Position numbers and translations under genes: made by a program
Notes under the pieces: generated by a model
Database searches by the model: none
What the model was told of the DNA's origin: nothing
The model's input: only the letters and a program-made list of their open reading frames with translations
In this document: piece by piece, positions 17,710-27,027 of the stretch
Layout of the letters: every line of letters starts with the position of its first letter
How positions within the stretch are numbered: the stretch's first letter is position 1
From: an uncultured Eubacteriales bacterium
GTDB lineage: Bacteria; Bacillota; Clostridia; Oscillospirales; CAG-272
Reading direction: 5' to 3'
Length of the DNA: 64,000 bases
Assembly (NCBI GenBank): GCA_905205065.1
Contig: CAJLCI010000009.1
Location: 14,465 to 78,464 of the forward strand

Positions 17710-20106
17710 ATGTATCAAGTCATTAAAAGAGACGGAAAAATGGTCGACTTTGATTTAAGCAAAATCAGTGCCGCGATTCAAAAAGCATTCGACGCTCTCC
17801 AAAAGCAATATAATCAAAATATTATTGATATGCTTGCGCTCAAAGTAACAGCAGATTATGAACCTAAAATCAAAGACGAAAAAATAACTGTTGAAAGTAT
17901 TCAGGACAGCGTTGAAGACGTTCTTGTTCAGGCAGGCTATGCCGATGTTGCAAAATGCTACATCCTTTATCGTAAACAGCGTGAAAAAATCCGCAACATG
18001 AAAAACACTATGATAGACTATAAAGAAACTGTGGATAAATACATGCATGCAAATGACTGGAGAGTAAAGGAAAACTCTACGGTTACATATTCTGTTGGAG
18101 GACTTATTCTGTCAAACTCCGGCGCTATTACGGCAAACTATTGGCTCAGCGAAATTTACGACCAGGAAATCGCAGACGCACACAGAAACTCTGACATTCA
18201 TCTTCATGATCTTTCTATGCTGACCGGATACTGCGCAGGATGGTCCCTTCGCCAGCTTATCAAGGAAGGGCTCGGCGGAATTCCCGGTAAAATAACGTCT
18301 TCCCCTGCAAAGCATCTTGCGACGCTTTGCAATCAAATGGTAAACTTTCTGGGTATAATGCAGAATGAGTGGGCAGGCGCTCAGGCATTTTCCTCGTTTG
18401 ATACATATTTAGCTCCTTTTGTAAAGGCAGATAATCTTGATTACGACACAGTAAAGAAATGCGTAGAATCATTTATTTACGGAGTCAATACTCCAAGCCG
18501 CTGGGGAACCCAGGCCCCGTTTTCCAACATAACGCTTGACTGGACTGTCCCGAACGATCTTGCAGAGCTTCCGGCAATTGTCGGAGGAAAGGAAATGCCT
18601 TTTAAATACAAGGACTGCAAGCGCGAAATGGATATGATAAACAAAGCATTTATCGAGGTTATGATAGACGGTGACGCTAACGGACGCGGTTTCCAGTATC
18701 CTATTCCTACATATTCAATAACACGTGATTTTGACTGGTCAGAGACAGAGAACAATCGTCTTCTTTTTGAAATGACATCAAAATACGGCACACCGTATTT
18801 CTCAAACTATGTCAACAGCGATATGGAACCAAGCGACATAAGAAGTATGTGCTGCCGTCTCCGTCTGGATCTCCGTGAGCTTCGCAAAAAGTCCGGCGGT
18901 TTCTTCGGAAGCGGAGAGTCTACCGGTTCAATCGGAGTTGTAACAATAAACATGCCGAGAATTGCGTATCTTTCATCAGATGAGGCAGATTTCTATAAGC
19001 GTCTTGACCATATGATGGATATTTCCGCGCGTTCATTAAAGACCAAGCGTACTGTTATCTCAAAACTACTGGAACAGGGCCTTTACCCCTATACAAAACA
19101 TTATCTCGGTAATCTTGACAATCACTTCTCCACAATCGGACTTGTCGGTATGAACGAGGCTTGCCTGAACGCAAAATGGATTCGTCGGGATTTAACAGAT
19201 AAAGCTGCGCAGCAATTCACAAAGGATGTTCTTATACATATGCGCACACGTTTGTCAGATTATCAGGAGAAATACAGCGATCTTTATAATCTCGAGGCAA
19301 CGCCGGCAGAATCCACTTCATACCGTCTTGCTAAGCACGATGTTGAAAGATACCCCGATATTATAACGGCAACAGACAATAAAAAAGGAAATACTCCTTA
19401 TTATACAAACAGTTCTCATCTTCCGGTCGGATATACCGAGGATATTTTTGACGCGCTGGATATTCAGGATGAGCTTCAGACTTTATATACCTCCGGAACA
19501 GTGTTTCATGCATTTCTCGGTGAAAAGCTTCCTTCATGGAAATCGGCAGCAAATCTCGTGCGCAAAATTGCAGAAAATTACAAACTGCCGTATTATACTC
19601 TTAGCCCTACATATTCTATCTGCAAGAATCACGGGTATATGACGGGAGAACACTATACATGCGACAGCTGCGGAGAAAAAGCAGAGGTATACAGCAGAAT
19701 AACAGGCTATTACCGTCCAGTACAAAACTGGAATGACGGAAAACTTCAGGAATTCAAAGAGAGAAAAACTTACGATATAAATAGCTCTCATCTGAAGCAT
19801 GCGGGAGTTTCCGGTGAACAATCTGCAGAGACCAACGGCTGTGGCTGCGAAGAATGCGGAGGAGAAACAGAAATTCTTCTTTTTGCCTCAAAAACCTGTC
19901 CGAACTGCAAAAGAGCTGCCGAACATCTTGATAAAGCAGGCATTCCATACAGAAAAATAATTTGTGAAGAAAATGAAGAAGAAGCTGTCAGATACGGAGT
20001 CCGTCTTGCGCCGACTCTCATTGTCGTCCGCGAGGGTACATTTGACAAATATGCAAATGCTTCTAATATAATAAAATATATCGAAGAGGCTACAGTTAAA
20101 GCATAA
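17710..20106 (+). CDS. nrdD: Class III anaerobic ribonucleotide reductase with fused C-terminal redox domain
   Basis: This enzyme reduces ribonucleoside triphosphates to deoxy forms using a glycyl radical and works only without oxygen. The 798-aa product begins with an ATP-cone (residues 1-90, MYQVIKRDGKMVDFDLSKI), followed by the catalytic barrel. The zinc site is Cys638-x2-His641...Cys651-x2-Cys654. The radical glycine is Gly666 in SRITGYYRPVQNWNDGK. After a short Cys-rich linker (CGCEECGGE), residues ~720-798 form a glutaredoxin/thioredoxin-like domain with CPNC (Cys730, Cys733) and a cis-Pro-like LAPTLIVV. The fusion suggests an in-built electron donor. The activase gene nrdG is not adjacent. 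A ~190-nt leader separates promoter and start. Confidence 0.95.
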   Translation: MYQVIKRDGKMVDFDLSKISAAIQKAFDALQKQYNQNIIDMLALKVTADYEPKIKDEKITVESIQDSVEDVLVQAGYADVAKCYILYRKQREKIRNMKNTMIDYKETVDKYMHANDWRVKENSTVTYSVGGLILSNSGAITANYWLSEIYDQEIADAHRNSDIHLHDLSMLTGYCAGWSLRQLIKEGLGGIPGKITSSPAKHLATLCNQMVNFLGIMQNEWAGAQAFSSFDTYLAPFVKADNLDYDTVKKCVESFIYGVNTPSRWGTQAPFSNITLDWTVPNDLAELPAIVGGKEMPFKYKDCKREMDMINKAFIEVMIDGDANGRGFQYPIPTYSITRDFDWSETENNRLLFEMTSKYGTPYFSNYVNSDMEPSDIRSMCCRLRLDLRELRKKSGGFFGSGESTGSIGVVTINMPRIAYLSSDEADFYKRLDHMMDISARSLKTKRTVISKLLEQGLYPYTKHYLGNLDNHFSTIGLVGMNEACLNAKWIRRDLTDKAAQQFTKDVLIHMRTRLSDYQEKYSDLYNLEATPAESTSYRLAKHDVERYPDIITATDNKKGNTPYYTNSSHLPVGYTEDIFDALDIQDELQTLYTSGTVFHAFLGEKLPSWKSAANLVRKIAENYKLPYYTLSPTYSICKNHGYMTGEHYTCDSCGEKAEVYSRITGYYRPVQNWNDGKLQEFKERKTYDINSSHLKHAGVSGEQSAETNGCGCEECGGETEILLFASKTCPNCKRAAEHLDKAGIPYRKIICEENEEEAVRYGVRLAPTLIVVREGTFDKYANASNIIKYIEEATVKA

Positions 20107-20113
20107 TATACTT

Positions 20114-20148
20114 AAAGTCACAGTTATTATAATAACTGTGACTTTATT
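20114..20148 (+). terminator. Terminator downstream of nrdD
   Basis: A perfect stem (AAAGTCACAGTTATT/AATAACTGTGACTTT) with a minimal loop follows the nrdD stop by a few bases. Confidence 0.8.
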
Positions 20149-20333
20149 ACTCAAAAAGCCATAATAAATTTTTATGTACTGAAATCTGTTTTTAAAAAAA
20201 GATTTAATTTTTTCAGACGATAATTAAATATTTTTCTTTAAAATAAAAAGTAAAACGGTTATACTCCGAAATGATTATGTTTATCCTTATTTTCATTTCA
20301 TAATCAAATTTTGCCAAATCATTTTTCTATGTA

Positions 20334-20361
20334 TTGACATCAGAAAAAATTTAAATATAAT
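20334..20361 (+). promoter_or_regulatory. Promoter of the superoxide reductase gene
   Basis: TTGACA (20334-20339) and TATAAT (20356-20361) with 16-nt spacing. Just upstream, TGATTATG and CATAATCA form an 8-bp inverted repeat that could be an operator, though it matches no regulator consensus I can name. The rest of the 340-nt gap after nrdD is AT-rich without a gene. Confidence 0.65.
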
Positions 20362-20443
20362 ATATAGTATAAAAAGTATTTTTAATTATCTTACGGCTGT
20401 TCAATATCAAAAGCACATTTTTAATGAAAGAAGGAGTTTTGAA

Positions 20444-20818
20444 ATGGAACAGAAATTTTATATCTGCGAACATTGCGGAAACATTATAGCGATGGTAAAA
20501 GACAAAGGAGTCCCTGTAATGTGCTGCGGGCAAAAAATGACCGAAATAATTCCCGGCACATCCGATGCGTCACAGGAGAAACACGTTCCTGTCTATACCA
20601 TAGACGGCAATTTAGTCAAAGTTAAAGTGGGATCTGCCGAGCACCCGATGCTTCCTGAGCATTATATTGAATGGGTATCTCTGCAAACGAAATACGGTAA
20701 CCAAAGAAAAGTTTTGAAACCCGGCGGAAAACCGGAAGCCTGCTTTGCAATTTGTGACGGTGATGAAATTGAAGCCGTTTACGCATACTGCAGCACGCAC
20801 AGTCTTTGGAAAGCATAA
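20444..20818 (+). CDS. dfx: Superoxide reductase, desulfoferrodoxin type
   Basis: This 124-aa two-iron protein reduces superoxide to peroxide without making oxygen, a common defence in anaerobes. The N-terminal desulforedoxin domain has CEHCG and MCCGQKM (four Cys for the first iron). The superoxide reductase domain has EKHVPVY (Glu-Lys-His), HPMLPEHYIEW and the C-terminal CSTHSLWK, giving the four His and one Cys of the second iron site. The ribosome site is AAGGAG. Downstream lie ferritin and rubredoxin; rubredoxin is the usual electron donor, so the three genes form a functional set. Confidence 0.96.
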   Translation: MEQKFYICEHCGNIIAMVKDKGVPVMCCGQKMTEIIPGTSDASQEKHVPVYTIDGNLVKVKVGSAEHPMLPEHYIEWVSLQTKYGNQRKVLKPGGKPEACFAICDGDEIEAVYAYCSTHSLWKA

Positions 20819-20984
20819 ATATTTTTTAATCCGACAGCCGCGGTTTTATTAAGAACCGTAATAATACGGTGTAAACATCATCAGTAAGCAGTAAAGCGAC
20901 CAAAAAAATCTATACAAATCTGACGTAATATCGTAATACAATAATCGGAATTTATAGTCAGCAAGAAAGGAAAGGATGGTATAA

Positions 20985-21494
20985 ATGACCGACAAAGTAG
21001 CTAAGCTTATTAATACTCAAATAAATAAGGAATTCTATTCCGCGTACCTCTATCTTGAATTTTCAAACTACTACGCGTCAGAGGGCTTGGATGGTTTTGA
21101 AAACTGGTACAAGATTCAGGCGCAGGAAGAACGCGACCATGCGCTGTTGTTTTATCAGTATCTTCAAAATAACAGCATCAAAGTTACATTTGAAGCTATT
21201 GACAAACCGAAATGCGATCTTAAAGAACATATTGATCCGCTAAAGGCTGCCCTTGCGCATGAAAAATATGTCACAGAGCTGATTAACACTATCTACGCCG
21301 CCGCCCTTGAGAATCATGATTACCGTACAATGCAGCTTCTTGACTGGTTTGTCAAAGAACAGGGAGAAGAGGAAAAAAATGCGACAGATATGGTTACAAA
21401 AATGGAGCTTTTCGGAAGCGACATGAAAAGTCTGTACATGCTCAACAATGAATTAAAATCGCGCGTATATGCTGCCCCGTCTTTAGTGCTGTAG
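20985..21494 (+). CDS. ftnA: Non-haem ferritin
   Basis: Ferritin oxidises and stores iron in a 24-subunit shell. The 169-aa product has the four-helix layout and ferroxidase ligands: INKEFYSAYLYLEFSNYY (Glu on helix A), AQEERDHALLFYQYL (Glu-Glu-x2-His on helix B) and WFVKEQGEEEKNATDM (Glu/Gln on helices C-D). It lies in the same direction as the superoxide reductase, with about 165 nt between, and could limit free iron during oxygen exposure. The ribosome site is AGAAAGGAAAGG. Confidence 0.96.
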   Translation: MTDKVAKLINTQINKEFYSAYLYLEFSNYYASEGLDGFENWYKIQAQEERDHALLFYQYLQNNSIKVTFEAIDKPKCDLKEHIDPLKAALAHEKYVTELINTIYAAALENHDYRTMQLLDWFVKEQGEEEKNATDMVTKMELFGSDMKSLYMLNNELKSRVYAAPSLVL

Positions 21495-21602
21495 TAATAG
21501 AACATAAAGATTCTGTATCAGCCGCAGCTTGATACTCTGAATAACGAGTTTCAGCCGGGCTGAAAAAATAATATAAATAAATTTGAAAGGAAAAAGAGTA
21601 TA

Positions 21603-21758
21603 ATGAAATATGTATGTGATGTATGTGGATATGTATACGACGAAGAAACTGGAGATCCGGATAACGGTATAGCTCCGGGAACAAAGTGGGAGGATATCCC
21701 GGAAGACTGGGTTTGCCCTCTCTGCGGTGTAGGAAAGGACAATTTTTCAAAAGAATAA
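21603..21758 (+). CDS. rd: Rubredoxin
   Basis: Rubredoxin is a small one-iron electron carrier. The 51-aa product contains both iron-binding motifs, [18 protein letters not shown] (Cys5, Cys8) and [13 protein letters not shown] (Cys38, Cys41), and has the exact family length. The ribosome site GAAAGGAAA precedes the ATG. Position after superoxide reductase and ferritin indicates it donates electrons to the superoxide reductase. Followed directly by a terminator. Confidence 0.96.
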   Translation: MKYVCDVCGYVYDEETGDPDNGIAPGTKWEDIPEDWVCPLCGVGKDNFSKE

Positions 21759-21764
21759 CAATAC

Positions 21765-21796
21765 GCGGAAAAGCATGTTAACAGCTTTTCCGCTTT
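21765..21796 (+). terminator. Terminator downstream of rubredoxin
   Basis: A 10-bp stem (GCGGAAAAGC/GCTTTTCCGC) with a 9-nt loop is followed by a short T-run. Confidence 0.8.
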
Positions 21797-21901
21797 CTGT
21801 ATTTTCATTATGGACAATTTTACTATATTCTGTAAAGCTGCAAATACTTATAAAAGCGGTTGTTTTCCTTATATTACAGTTTTTTTCTTTTAGTAAAGGT
21901 T

Positions 21902-21929
21902 TTGACATATTTAAAGAATATAATATAAT
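21902..21929 (+). promoter_or_regulatory. Promoter of gpmI
   Basis: TTGACA (21902-21907) and TATAAT (21924-21929) with 16-nt spacing lie about 100 nt before the gene. Confidence 0.65.
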
Positions 21930-22029
21930 TATTAAATACTTTAGGAAGCGAAATATTTCACTTGTCTTCTTATAAAAGTCCGTTTAAGTTCAAAGTATAA
22001 TAAAGTAAAAAGAAAGGCTTGGTTATTTA

Positions 22030-23679
22030 ATGAAACTAACTAAATCAGATAAATTCGCAGGTATAAAGGGGCCTCTCCTCACAATTGTAATGGACGGTGT
22101 AGGACTAAATGCTCCCGGTAACGGAAACGCAGTTGAAGCCGCATATACACCAACTCTTGATATGCTCATGAAAAAATATCCGATGGTAACTCTTAAGGCT
22201 CACGGGACCGCAGTCGGCCTTCCCTCGGACGATGACATGGGAAATTCTGAAGTAGGTCACAATGCACTCGGATCAGGACAGGTTTTTGCTCAAGGCGCAC
22301 TGCTTGTTTCAAACTCGATTTCTTCCGGCAAAATGTTTGAATCGGAAACCTGGAAAGCCGCCGTTAAAAACGTACTTGACAATAACAGCACTATGCACTT
22401 TCTCGGTCTTTTCTCAGACGGAAATGTTCATTCCAATATCGAACACCTACGAAGCATGATTGAACATGCAAAAAAAGACGGAATAGGACGCGTTAGAATT
22501 CACATTTTGTTAGACGGCCGTGATGTTGGTGAAACAACAGCTCTTGAATATATCGATCCCTTTGAGGATTTTCTGAAAGAACTCAGAAGCGATAACTTTG
22601 ACATCTGCATCGCCTCCGGTGGAGGAAGAATGAAAATAACAATGGACCGTTATGAAGCTGACTGGTCCATGGTAGAACGCGGCTGGCATACCCATGTACT
22701 CGGAGACGCACGTCGTTTTGCATCCGCATCAGAGGCGGTGAAAACCCTGCGCGACGAGACTCACGCAATAGATCAGGATATCGATCCCTTTGTAATTGAA
22801 AAAGACGGCAGTCCGGTCGGTACAATTGAAAACGGCGACACTGTCATCTTTTATAATTTCCGCGGAGATCGTTCTCTTGAAATATCAAGAGCCTTTGAAA
22901 GCGGTCAGGATTTTGATAAATTTGAGAGAATACGCGTACCGAAAGTCTATTATGCCGGAATGCTTGAATATGACGGAGATCTGCATATTCCTGAACATTA
23001 TCTTGTAAATCCTCCGGAAATTACAAATACACTCGGAGAATACCTTGCCGGAACCGGTATCAGTCAGCTTGCTATATCAGAAACACAGAAATACGGTCAT
23101 GTCACTTATTTCTGGAACGGAAACAAATCCGGAAAGTTCTCCGAGGAGCTTGAAACATACATTGAAATTCCAAGCGATATAATTCCGTTTGAGCAGCGTC
23201 CGTGGATGAAATGCGCAGAAATCACAGATAAGCTTATCGAAATGCTTCTATCAGGAAAATACAAATATCTGAGATGCAATTATCCTAACGGCGACATGGT
23301 AGGACACACCGGAAATTATCAGGCGACAGTTATAAGTGTCGAGGCTCTTGACCTTCAGCTCGCACGTATTCTTCCGGTAATCGATAAACTGCAAGGTGCG
23401 GTTATCATAACGGCAGACCACGGCAACGCCGACGAAATGTACGAAATCGATAAAAAAACAAAAACACCTAAAATAAGCGCGGAAGGAAATCCGAAAGCAA
23501 AGACAAGCCACACTTTAAACCCTGTTCCATGCATATTTTATGATAATTTCAATTCCGACAAATATAATGTAAAAACAAACGTTTCATACGGACTGTCAAA
23601 CATTGCAGCGACAACAGTAAACCTTCTCGGCTATGAAGCGCCGGATATGTGGGATAATTCTATTATAGAAGCCAAATAA
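22030..23679 (+). CDS. gpmI: 2,3-bisphosphoglycerate-independent phosphoglycerate mutase
   Basis: This Mn-dependent enzyme interconverts 3- and 2-phosphoglycerate in glycolysis. The 549-aa product shows the metal motif MDGVG (21-25), the phosphoserine Ser73 in DMGNSEVGHNALGSG, DGRDVGETTAL, SGGGRMKITMDRYEADW, FYNFRGDRSLEISRAF, CNYPNGDMVGHTG and TADHGNADEMYE. It is about 40 residues longer than the usual ~510. The length resembles forms found in some Clostridia and in Bacteroidota/eukaryotes. It is monocistronic with its own promoter and terminator. Confidence 0.95.
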   Translation: MKLTKSDKFAGIKGPLLTIVMDGVGLNAPGNGNAVEAAYTPTLDMLMKKYPMVTLKAHGTAVGLPSDDDMGNSEVGHNALGSGQVFAQGALLVSNSISSGKMFESETWKAAVKNVLDNNSTMHFLGLFSDGNVHSNIEHLRSMIEHAKKDGIGRVRIHILLDGRDVGETTALEYIDPFEDFLKELRSDNFDICIASGGGRMKITMDRYEADWSMVERGWHTHVLGDARRFASASEAVKTLRDETHAIDQDIDPFVIEKDGSPVGTIENGDTVIFYNFRGDRSLEISRAFESGQDFDKFERIRVPKVYYAGMLEYDGDLHIPEHYLVNPPEITNTLGEYLAGTGISQLAISETQKYGHVTYFWNGNKSGKFSEELETYIEIPSDIIPFEQRPWMKCAEITDKLIEMLLSGKYKYLRCNYPNGDMVGHTGNYQATVISVEALDLQLARILPVIDKLQGAVIITADHGNADEMYEIDKKTKTPKISAEGNPKAKTSHTLNPVPCIFYDNFNSDKYNVKTNVSYGLSNIAATTVNLLGYEAPDMWDNSIIEAK

Positions 23680-23724
23680 ACAGTTCATTCCTGTTTATTA
23701 CTTTACCGGACTTTACCAGCTAAT

Positions 23725-23762
23725 AAAAACGAGCCTTTGGCATAAACCTCAGGCTCGTTTTT
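23725..23762. terminator. Bidirectional terminator between gpmI and the SPFH gene
   Basis: The stem AAAACGAGCCT/AGGCTCGTTTT has A-run and T-run flanks in both directions, as needed between convergent genes. Confidence 0.8.
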
Positions 23763-23853
23763 CCAATTAGTCAATCGGAAGAATACCTTAAAATAACCGC
23801 GAAGTCGTCTTTAATTCTGAACAGATCCTTTCTGTTTAATAACTTTCTATGAT

Positions 23854-24750
23854 TTAACCCTGCGTATTATTGTCTTCCTGCATATTCAGAATCGGCACAG
23901 TTCCATCCGACGCATAGACCTGCGGAAGCTCGCCGTTCCATCTGGAAACCTCATTGTACTGAATAAGTTCGTTTGTAAGAGAATTTGCTATTTTCTGATT
24001 TGCTTCTGCTTCCGCCTCTGCCGCAACTTTAACGGCGTATGCTTCTGCATCCGCATTTATCTTTGCCACTTCCGCGTTGGCGTTGGCCTGAATCTGAGCA
24101 CGTTCCGCTTCCTGCTGTGCAATCATTGTTTTTTGCGCCTCTTCAATTTCTGCCTGAAGCTTTGACTGCTCTGCAACCTGCTTTGCCTCTACAGCATCTG
24201 TAAAAACATCCGTAAAATCAATATCTTCAATGGATACAGAAATTATTTCTATACCGTACGCCTTCATTTCGGGAGAAAGAATCGATTCGACTTCAGTTGA
24301 AAGATCCTCTCGGCTCGCAACAAGATTTTCCGCGGTACATTTTGAAAATACAGCCTTAACATCTTCCATAATTCTTGGATTCATCACTGTGTCATAGTAA
24401 TACTGCCCTACATTTCTGTATAATTCCTGAGAAGTTTCTCTGTCAACGCTGTAATTTACCGAAACATTTACCTCTACCTGCTGAATATCACTGGAAAATG
24501 CGCTGAGCGTTACTGATTCCTTTTGTGCACGGTTATCCATCTTAATTACATTTTGCCAAGGAAGCACAAAGTGAAGTCCCTCTGATAAGACATAGCTTTC
24601 CGTACGGCCGAAAGTAACAACAACGCCTGTATGTCCGGTCGGTACCTGTACAGTACACATAGCACTCAGTATAATCAATATTACTGCTGCCGCAATTACA
24701 AGAATCAGCTTCACGCTAATCTTTTTTCCGTTTGATTTAAATTTGGTCAT
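23854..24750 (-). CDS. SPFH/prohibitin family membrane protein
   Basis: The 298-aa product has a cytoplasmic Lys-rich start, one membrane segment (LILVIAAAVILIILSAMCTV, about 15-34), then an SPFH domain beginning VPTGHTGVVVTFGRTESYVLSEGLHFVLPW, and a long Ala/Glu-rich coiled coil (AEQSKLQAEIEEAQKTMIAQ onward, about 190-260). Layout fits HflC/prohibitin-like or YbbK-like scaffolds that form large membrane-bound cages; no FtsH or NfeD partner gene is adjacent. The specific role is unknown. The gene stands alone, upstream of repeat element A. Confidence 0.88.
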   Translation of the reverse strand: MTKFKSNGKKISVKLILVIAAAVILIILSAMCTVQVPTGHTGVVVTFGRTESYVLSEGLHFVLPWQNVIKMDNRAQKESVTLSAFSSDIQQVEVNVSVNYSVDRETSQELYRNVGQYYYDTVMNPRIMEDVKAVFSKCTAENLVASREDLSTEVESILSPEMKAYGIEIISVSIEDIDFTDVFTDAVEAKQVAEQSKLQAEIEEAQKTMIAQQEAERAQIQANANAEVAKINADAEAYAVKVAAEAEAEANQKIANSLTNELIQYNEVSRWNGELPQVYASDGTVPILNMQEDNNTQG

Positions 24751-24903
24751 TTAATTTTACTCCTTTATAATTATGTATTATGGTAATTTCAGTACTCTTA
24801 CTTTCCATTGATATGATTATATCATATAGTCATATGATTGTCAATAGCAATCTGATAATTTTTTATAAAATTTCATAATATGAAATAATAGCTCCGTTAT
24901 AAG

Positions 24904-25170
24904 TCATTACAGCAGCGGACTGTACCTCCGTCTGGAAAAGTAAGTGAAAACCTCCGCTTAAAGAGTTAAACGCCCAAAGCGTCAAACAACTGTGGAATCT
25001 AACGCCTTTATAGTCAAACCTCTTTACAAGCGAACGTATTTACTGCTATACGTATTTATATCCTTTAGTGTTTAAAGTCGTTAGTGTTTACATCTGCTAT
25101 TATTTACAGCCTTTAGTGTTTGCAGCCGAACGTGCTACAGAAGTCGATATTTCACTTTTAGCTGCATTAT
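24904..25170 (+). repeat. Intergenic repeat element, copy A (9 clear 16-nt units)
   Basis: The copy has a degenerate head (GGAAAAGTAAGTGAAAA, CCTCCGCTTAAAGAG), nine tandem 16-nt units in unbroken register from 25000 to 25143 (for example TAACGCCTTTATAGTC, AAACCTCTTTACAAGC, GAACGTATTTACTGCT), and the tail TTTCACTTTTAGCTG. Two weaker units may precede. The consensus unit across copies is GAACGCCTTTACAGTC. It fills most of the 637-nt gap before the phosphodiester glycosidase gene. Confidence 0.75.
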
Positions 25171-25387
25171 TATTTTCGTATAGCATATACAGAGAATTAA
25201 CAAAATGAATACACATTTTATTCTAAGTTGTGATATAATTACCTGCGAAATATACAGAATTACGATAATTTCGGTTATTCCTACATATACGTAAGCAAAA
25301 ACTCATTTTTCACATTTTCAGGGTTATATATCAATTTTTAATCTCTGATTTAATACCCTATCGATATTATGAAAGGACCAATGTCTA

Positions 25388-26635
25388 ATGGCAGAACAAA
25401 ATTCCGTTATAACTGCGGAAGATAAGGCTCAGGATATTTTATCACTTGAAAAAGCTTCTATCATGCGTGAGAAAAACTCTGCAGGCAAAAATAAAAAAGC
25501 CAGTATCAAAAAATCGGAAAAGAAAATCTCTTCAAAAAACAAACCAAAAAGACGCAAACGTAAAATATTTATAACCCTCTCTTCGATTATCGGAGTAATT
25601 GTATGCTTGTATCTGATCGTTGCGTTTTCAAATATTCCGTTTATTGCATATTGGCGCGGTATTTGGATAGAAACAGCTATGACAACGGGAAAGCATCATT
25701 GGCTTGCAACTGCCTTCTTTCCTAAAAATACAATTGACGAGGTAATGAAGAATTACACCACAAACTCAGGAGTAGTCGGCGGAAATGATCAGTTAGTCAT
25801 GGCTGATGAAACAAGAGATGCAAGCAATGAAAAAGATGAACCGGCAAATGAAAAACGTCCCGATGATATTCTCGGACAAAAAGAAATCAGTGTCGGAGAT
25901 AAAGATTATGCAGGAAACACAGTTCTTGTAAACGATATCGAAGAAGGACTTATAATATCTGAAATTGTAAAGGGCAGCTTCAGAGGTCAGATTATGCTTA
26001 TCGATGATCCGTCAAGAGTGTTTGTCGGGCAAACGCAGTATCAAAATAATACCGGAATGAGAATCCTTGATATGATGGAGGTTTACGGCGCAGTCGCCGG
26101 AATAAACGCAAGCGGATTCAACGATCCTGCAGGAAACGGAAACGGAGGAACAATTGTCGGCCTATCATGTTCGGAAGGAAACTATTGGGGAAGTTATCTG
26201 TCCGGCTACAGCAGTATTGTTCTGACAACAGACGATAAGCTCGTAGTGGGTGATATCGGAAGCTGGGATCAGTACAATATACGCGACGGAATTCAATTTT
26301 ATCCTGTCTTAATTGCAGACGGCATACAGCAGGTAACCGGATCGGCGGGGTATGGTCTTCAGCCAAGAACCGCAGTCGGTCAGAGAGAAGACGGCGTAAT
26401 TGCCTTTCTTATTATTGACGGACGTGATGTGACATGGTCGGTTGGCTGCACCGTGGGCGATTTAGCCGAAATACTTATGGACTATAACATTGTAAATGCG
26501 GCCTGCTGTGACGGAGGAGCAAGCTCATGCCTCGCATACGGCGGCGAAATCACTACAAAAAATTGTTCATGGAATCCGTCTATAGGCCGTATTCTCCCTA
26601 ACGCGTTTATGGTAAGAAGTAAAAAGGCAGGCTAA
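25388..26635 (+). CDS. Membrane-anchored phosphodiester glycosidase (NAGPA family)
   Basis: The 415-aa product has a Lys-rich cytoplasmic N-terminus (about 1-58), one membrane segment (IFITLSSIIGVIVCLYLIVAF), then an extracellular part. The C-terminal ~220 residues match the phosphodiester glycosidase/exopolysaccharide-associated domain (NAGPA, DUF2233-like): GAVAGINASGFNDPAGNGNGG, GLQPRTAVGQREDGVIAFLIIDGR, VGCTVGDLAEILMDYNIVNAACCDGGASSCLAYGG. Such proteins act on sugar phosphodiesters in cell-surface polymers; the substrate here is unknown. An out-of-frame ATG lies 7 nt upstream. It is monocistronic, between repeat element A and the pyr region. Confidence 0.87.
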   Translation: MAEQNSVITAEDKAQDILSLEKASIMREKNSAGKNKKASIKKSEKKISSKNKPKRRKRKIFITLSSIIGVIVCLYLIVAFSNIPFIAYWRGIWIETAMTTGKHHWLATAFFPKNTIDEVMKNYTTNSGVVGGNDQLVMADETRDASNEKDEPANEKRPDDILGQKEISVGDKDYAGNTVLVNDIEEGLIISEIVKGSFRGQIMLIDDPSRVFVGQTQYQNNTGMRILDMMEVYGAVAGINASGFNDPAGNGNGGTIVGLSCSEGNYWGSYLSGYSSIVLTTDDKLVVGDIGSWDQYNIRDGIQFYPVLIADGIQQVTGSAGYGLQPRTAVGQREDGVIAFLIIDGRDVTWSVGCTVGDLAEILMDYNIVNAACCDGGASSCLAYGGEITTKNCSWNPSIGRILPNAFMVRSKKAG

Positions 26636-26747
26636 GCGAAACATATATTCAATTTGATAATGCTTAATTTGACCAGCTCAAAAGACATCCTTAACACCGA
26701 GTACATATAATTTTTTTAAATTCTCAGTCCGAGCCGCAAATTTTTAC

Positions 26748-26776
26748 TTGACACAAAATTATCTTTGTGATATACT
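26748..26776 (+). promoter_or_regulatory. Promoter of the pyr region
   Basis: Consensus TTGACA (26748-26753), 17 nt, TATACT (26771-26776). Transcription should begin near 26,783, just before the attenuator. Confidence 0.8.
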
Positions 26777-26782
26777 GTTACA

Positions 26783-26937
26783 GGCAACAATTTTTAAGTT
26801 GGTACAGAGATGCCGGCAAGATTGGTAACTTATGATAAAGAATATGCTTTCATAATTTCTCTTTAAGATATCTTTATCTTTATTCTATTTATAGTATATT
26901 TATCAAATCTTGCTGAAAAGCAAGATTTTTTATTTGT
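26783..26937 (+). promoter_or_regulatory. PyrR-type transcription attenuator upstream of pyrC
   Basis: Three mutually exclusive structures can be drawn. A hairpin AAGTTGGTAC/GTAACTT (26796-26831) holds an AGAGATGCC...GGCAAG loop resembling the PyrR-binding loop. Its 3' part GCAAGATT (26817-26824) can instead pair with AATCTTGC (26906-26913) as an antiterminator. If it does not, AATCTTGC pairs with GCAAGATT (26920-26927) to form a terminator followed by six Ts. In known systems PyrR with UMP stabilises the first hairpin and so favours termination. pyrR is not in this window. The match to the PyrR loop is imperfect. Confidence 0.7.
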
Positions 26938-27027
26938 TACCGGTTAGTTTTCTTATTTACATTAGAAGCGCGGTTTAAAATACCAGCGCCGAAATTTCAG
27001 ATATACACTTAAATCAGGAGGAGTCAT

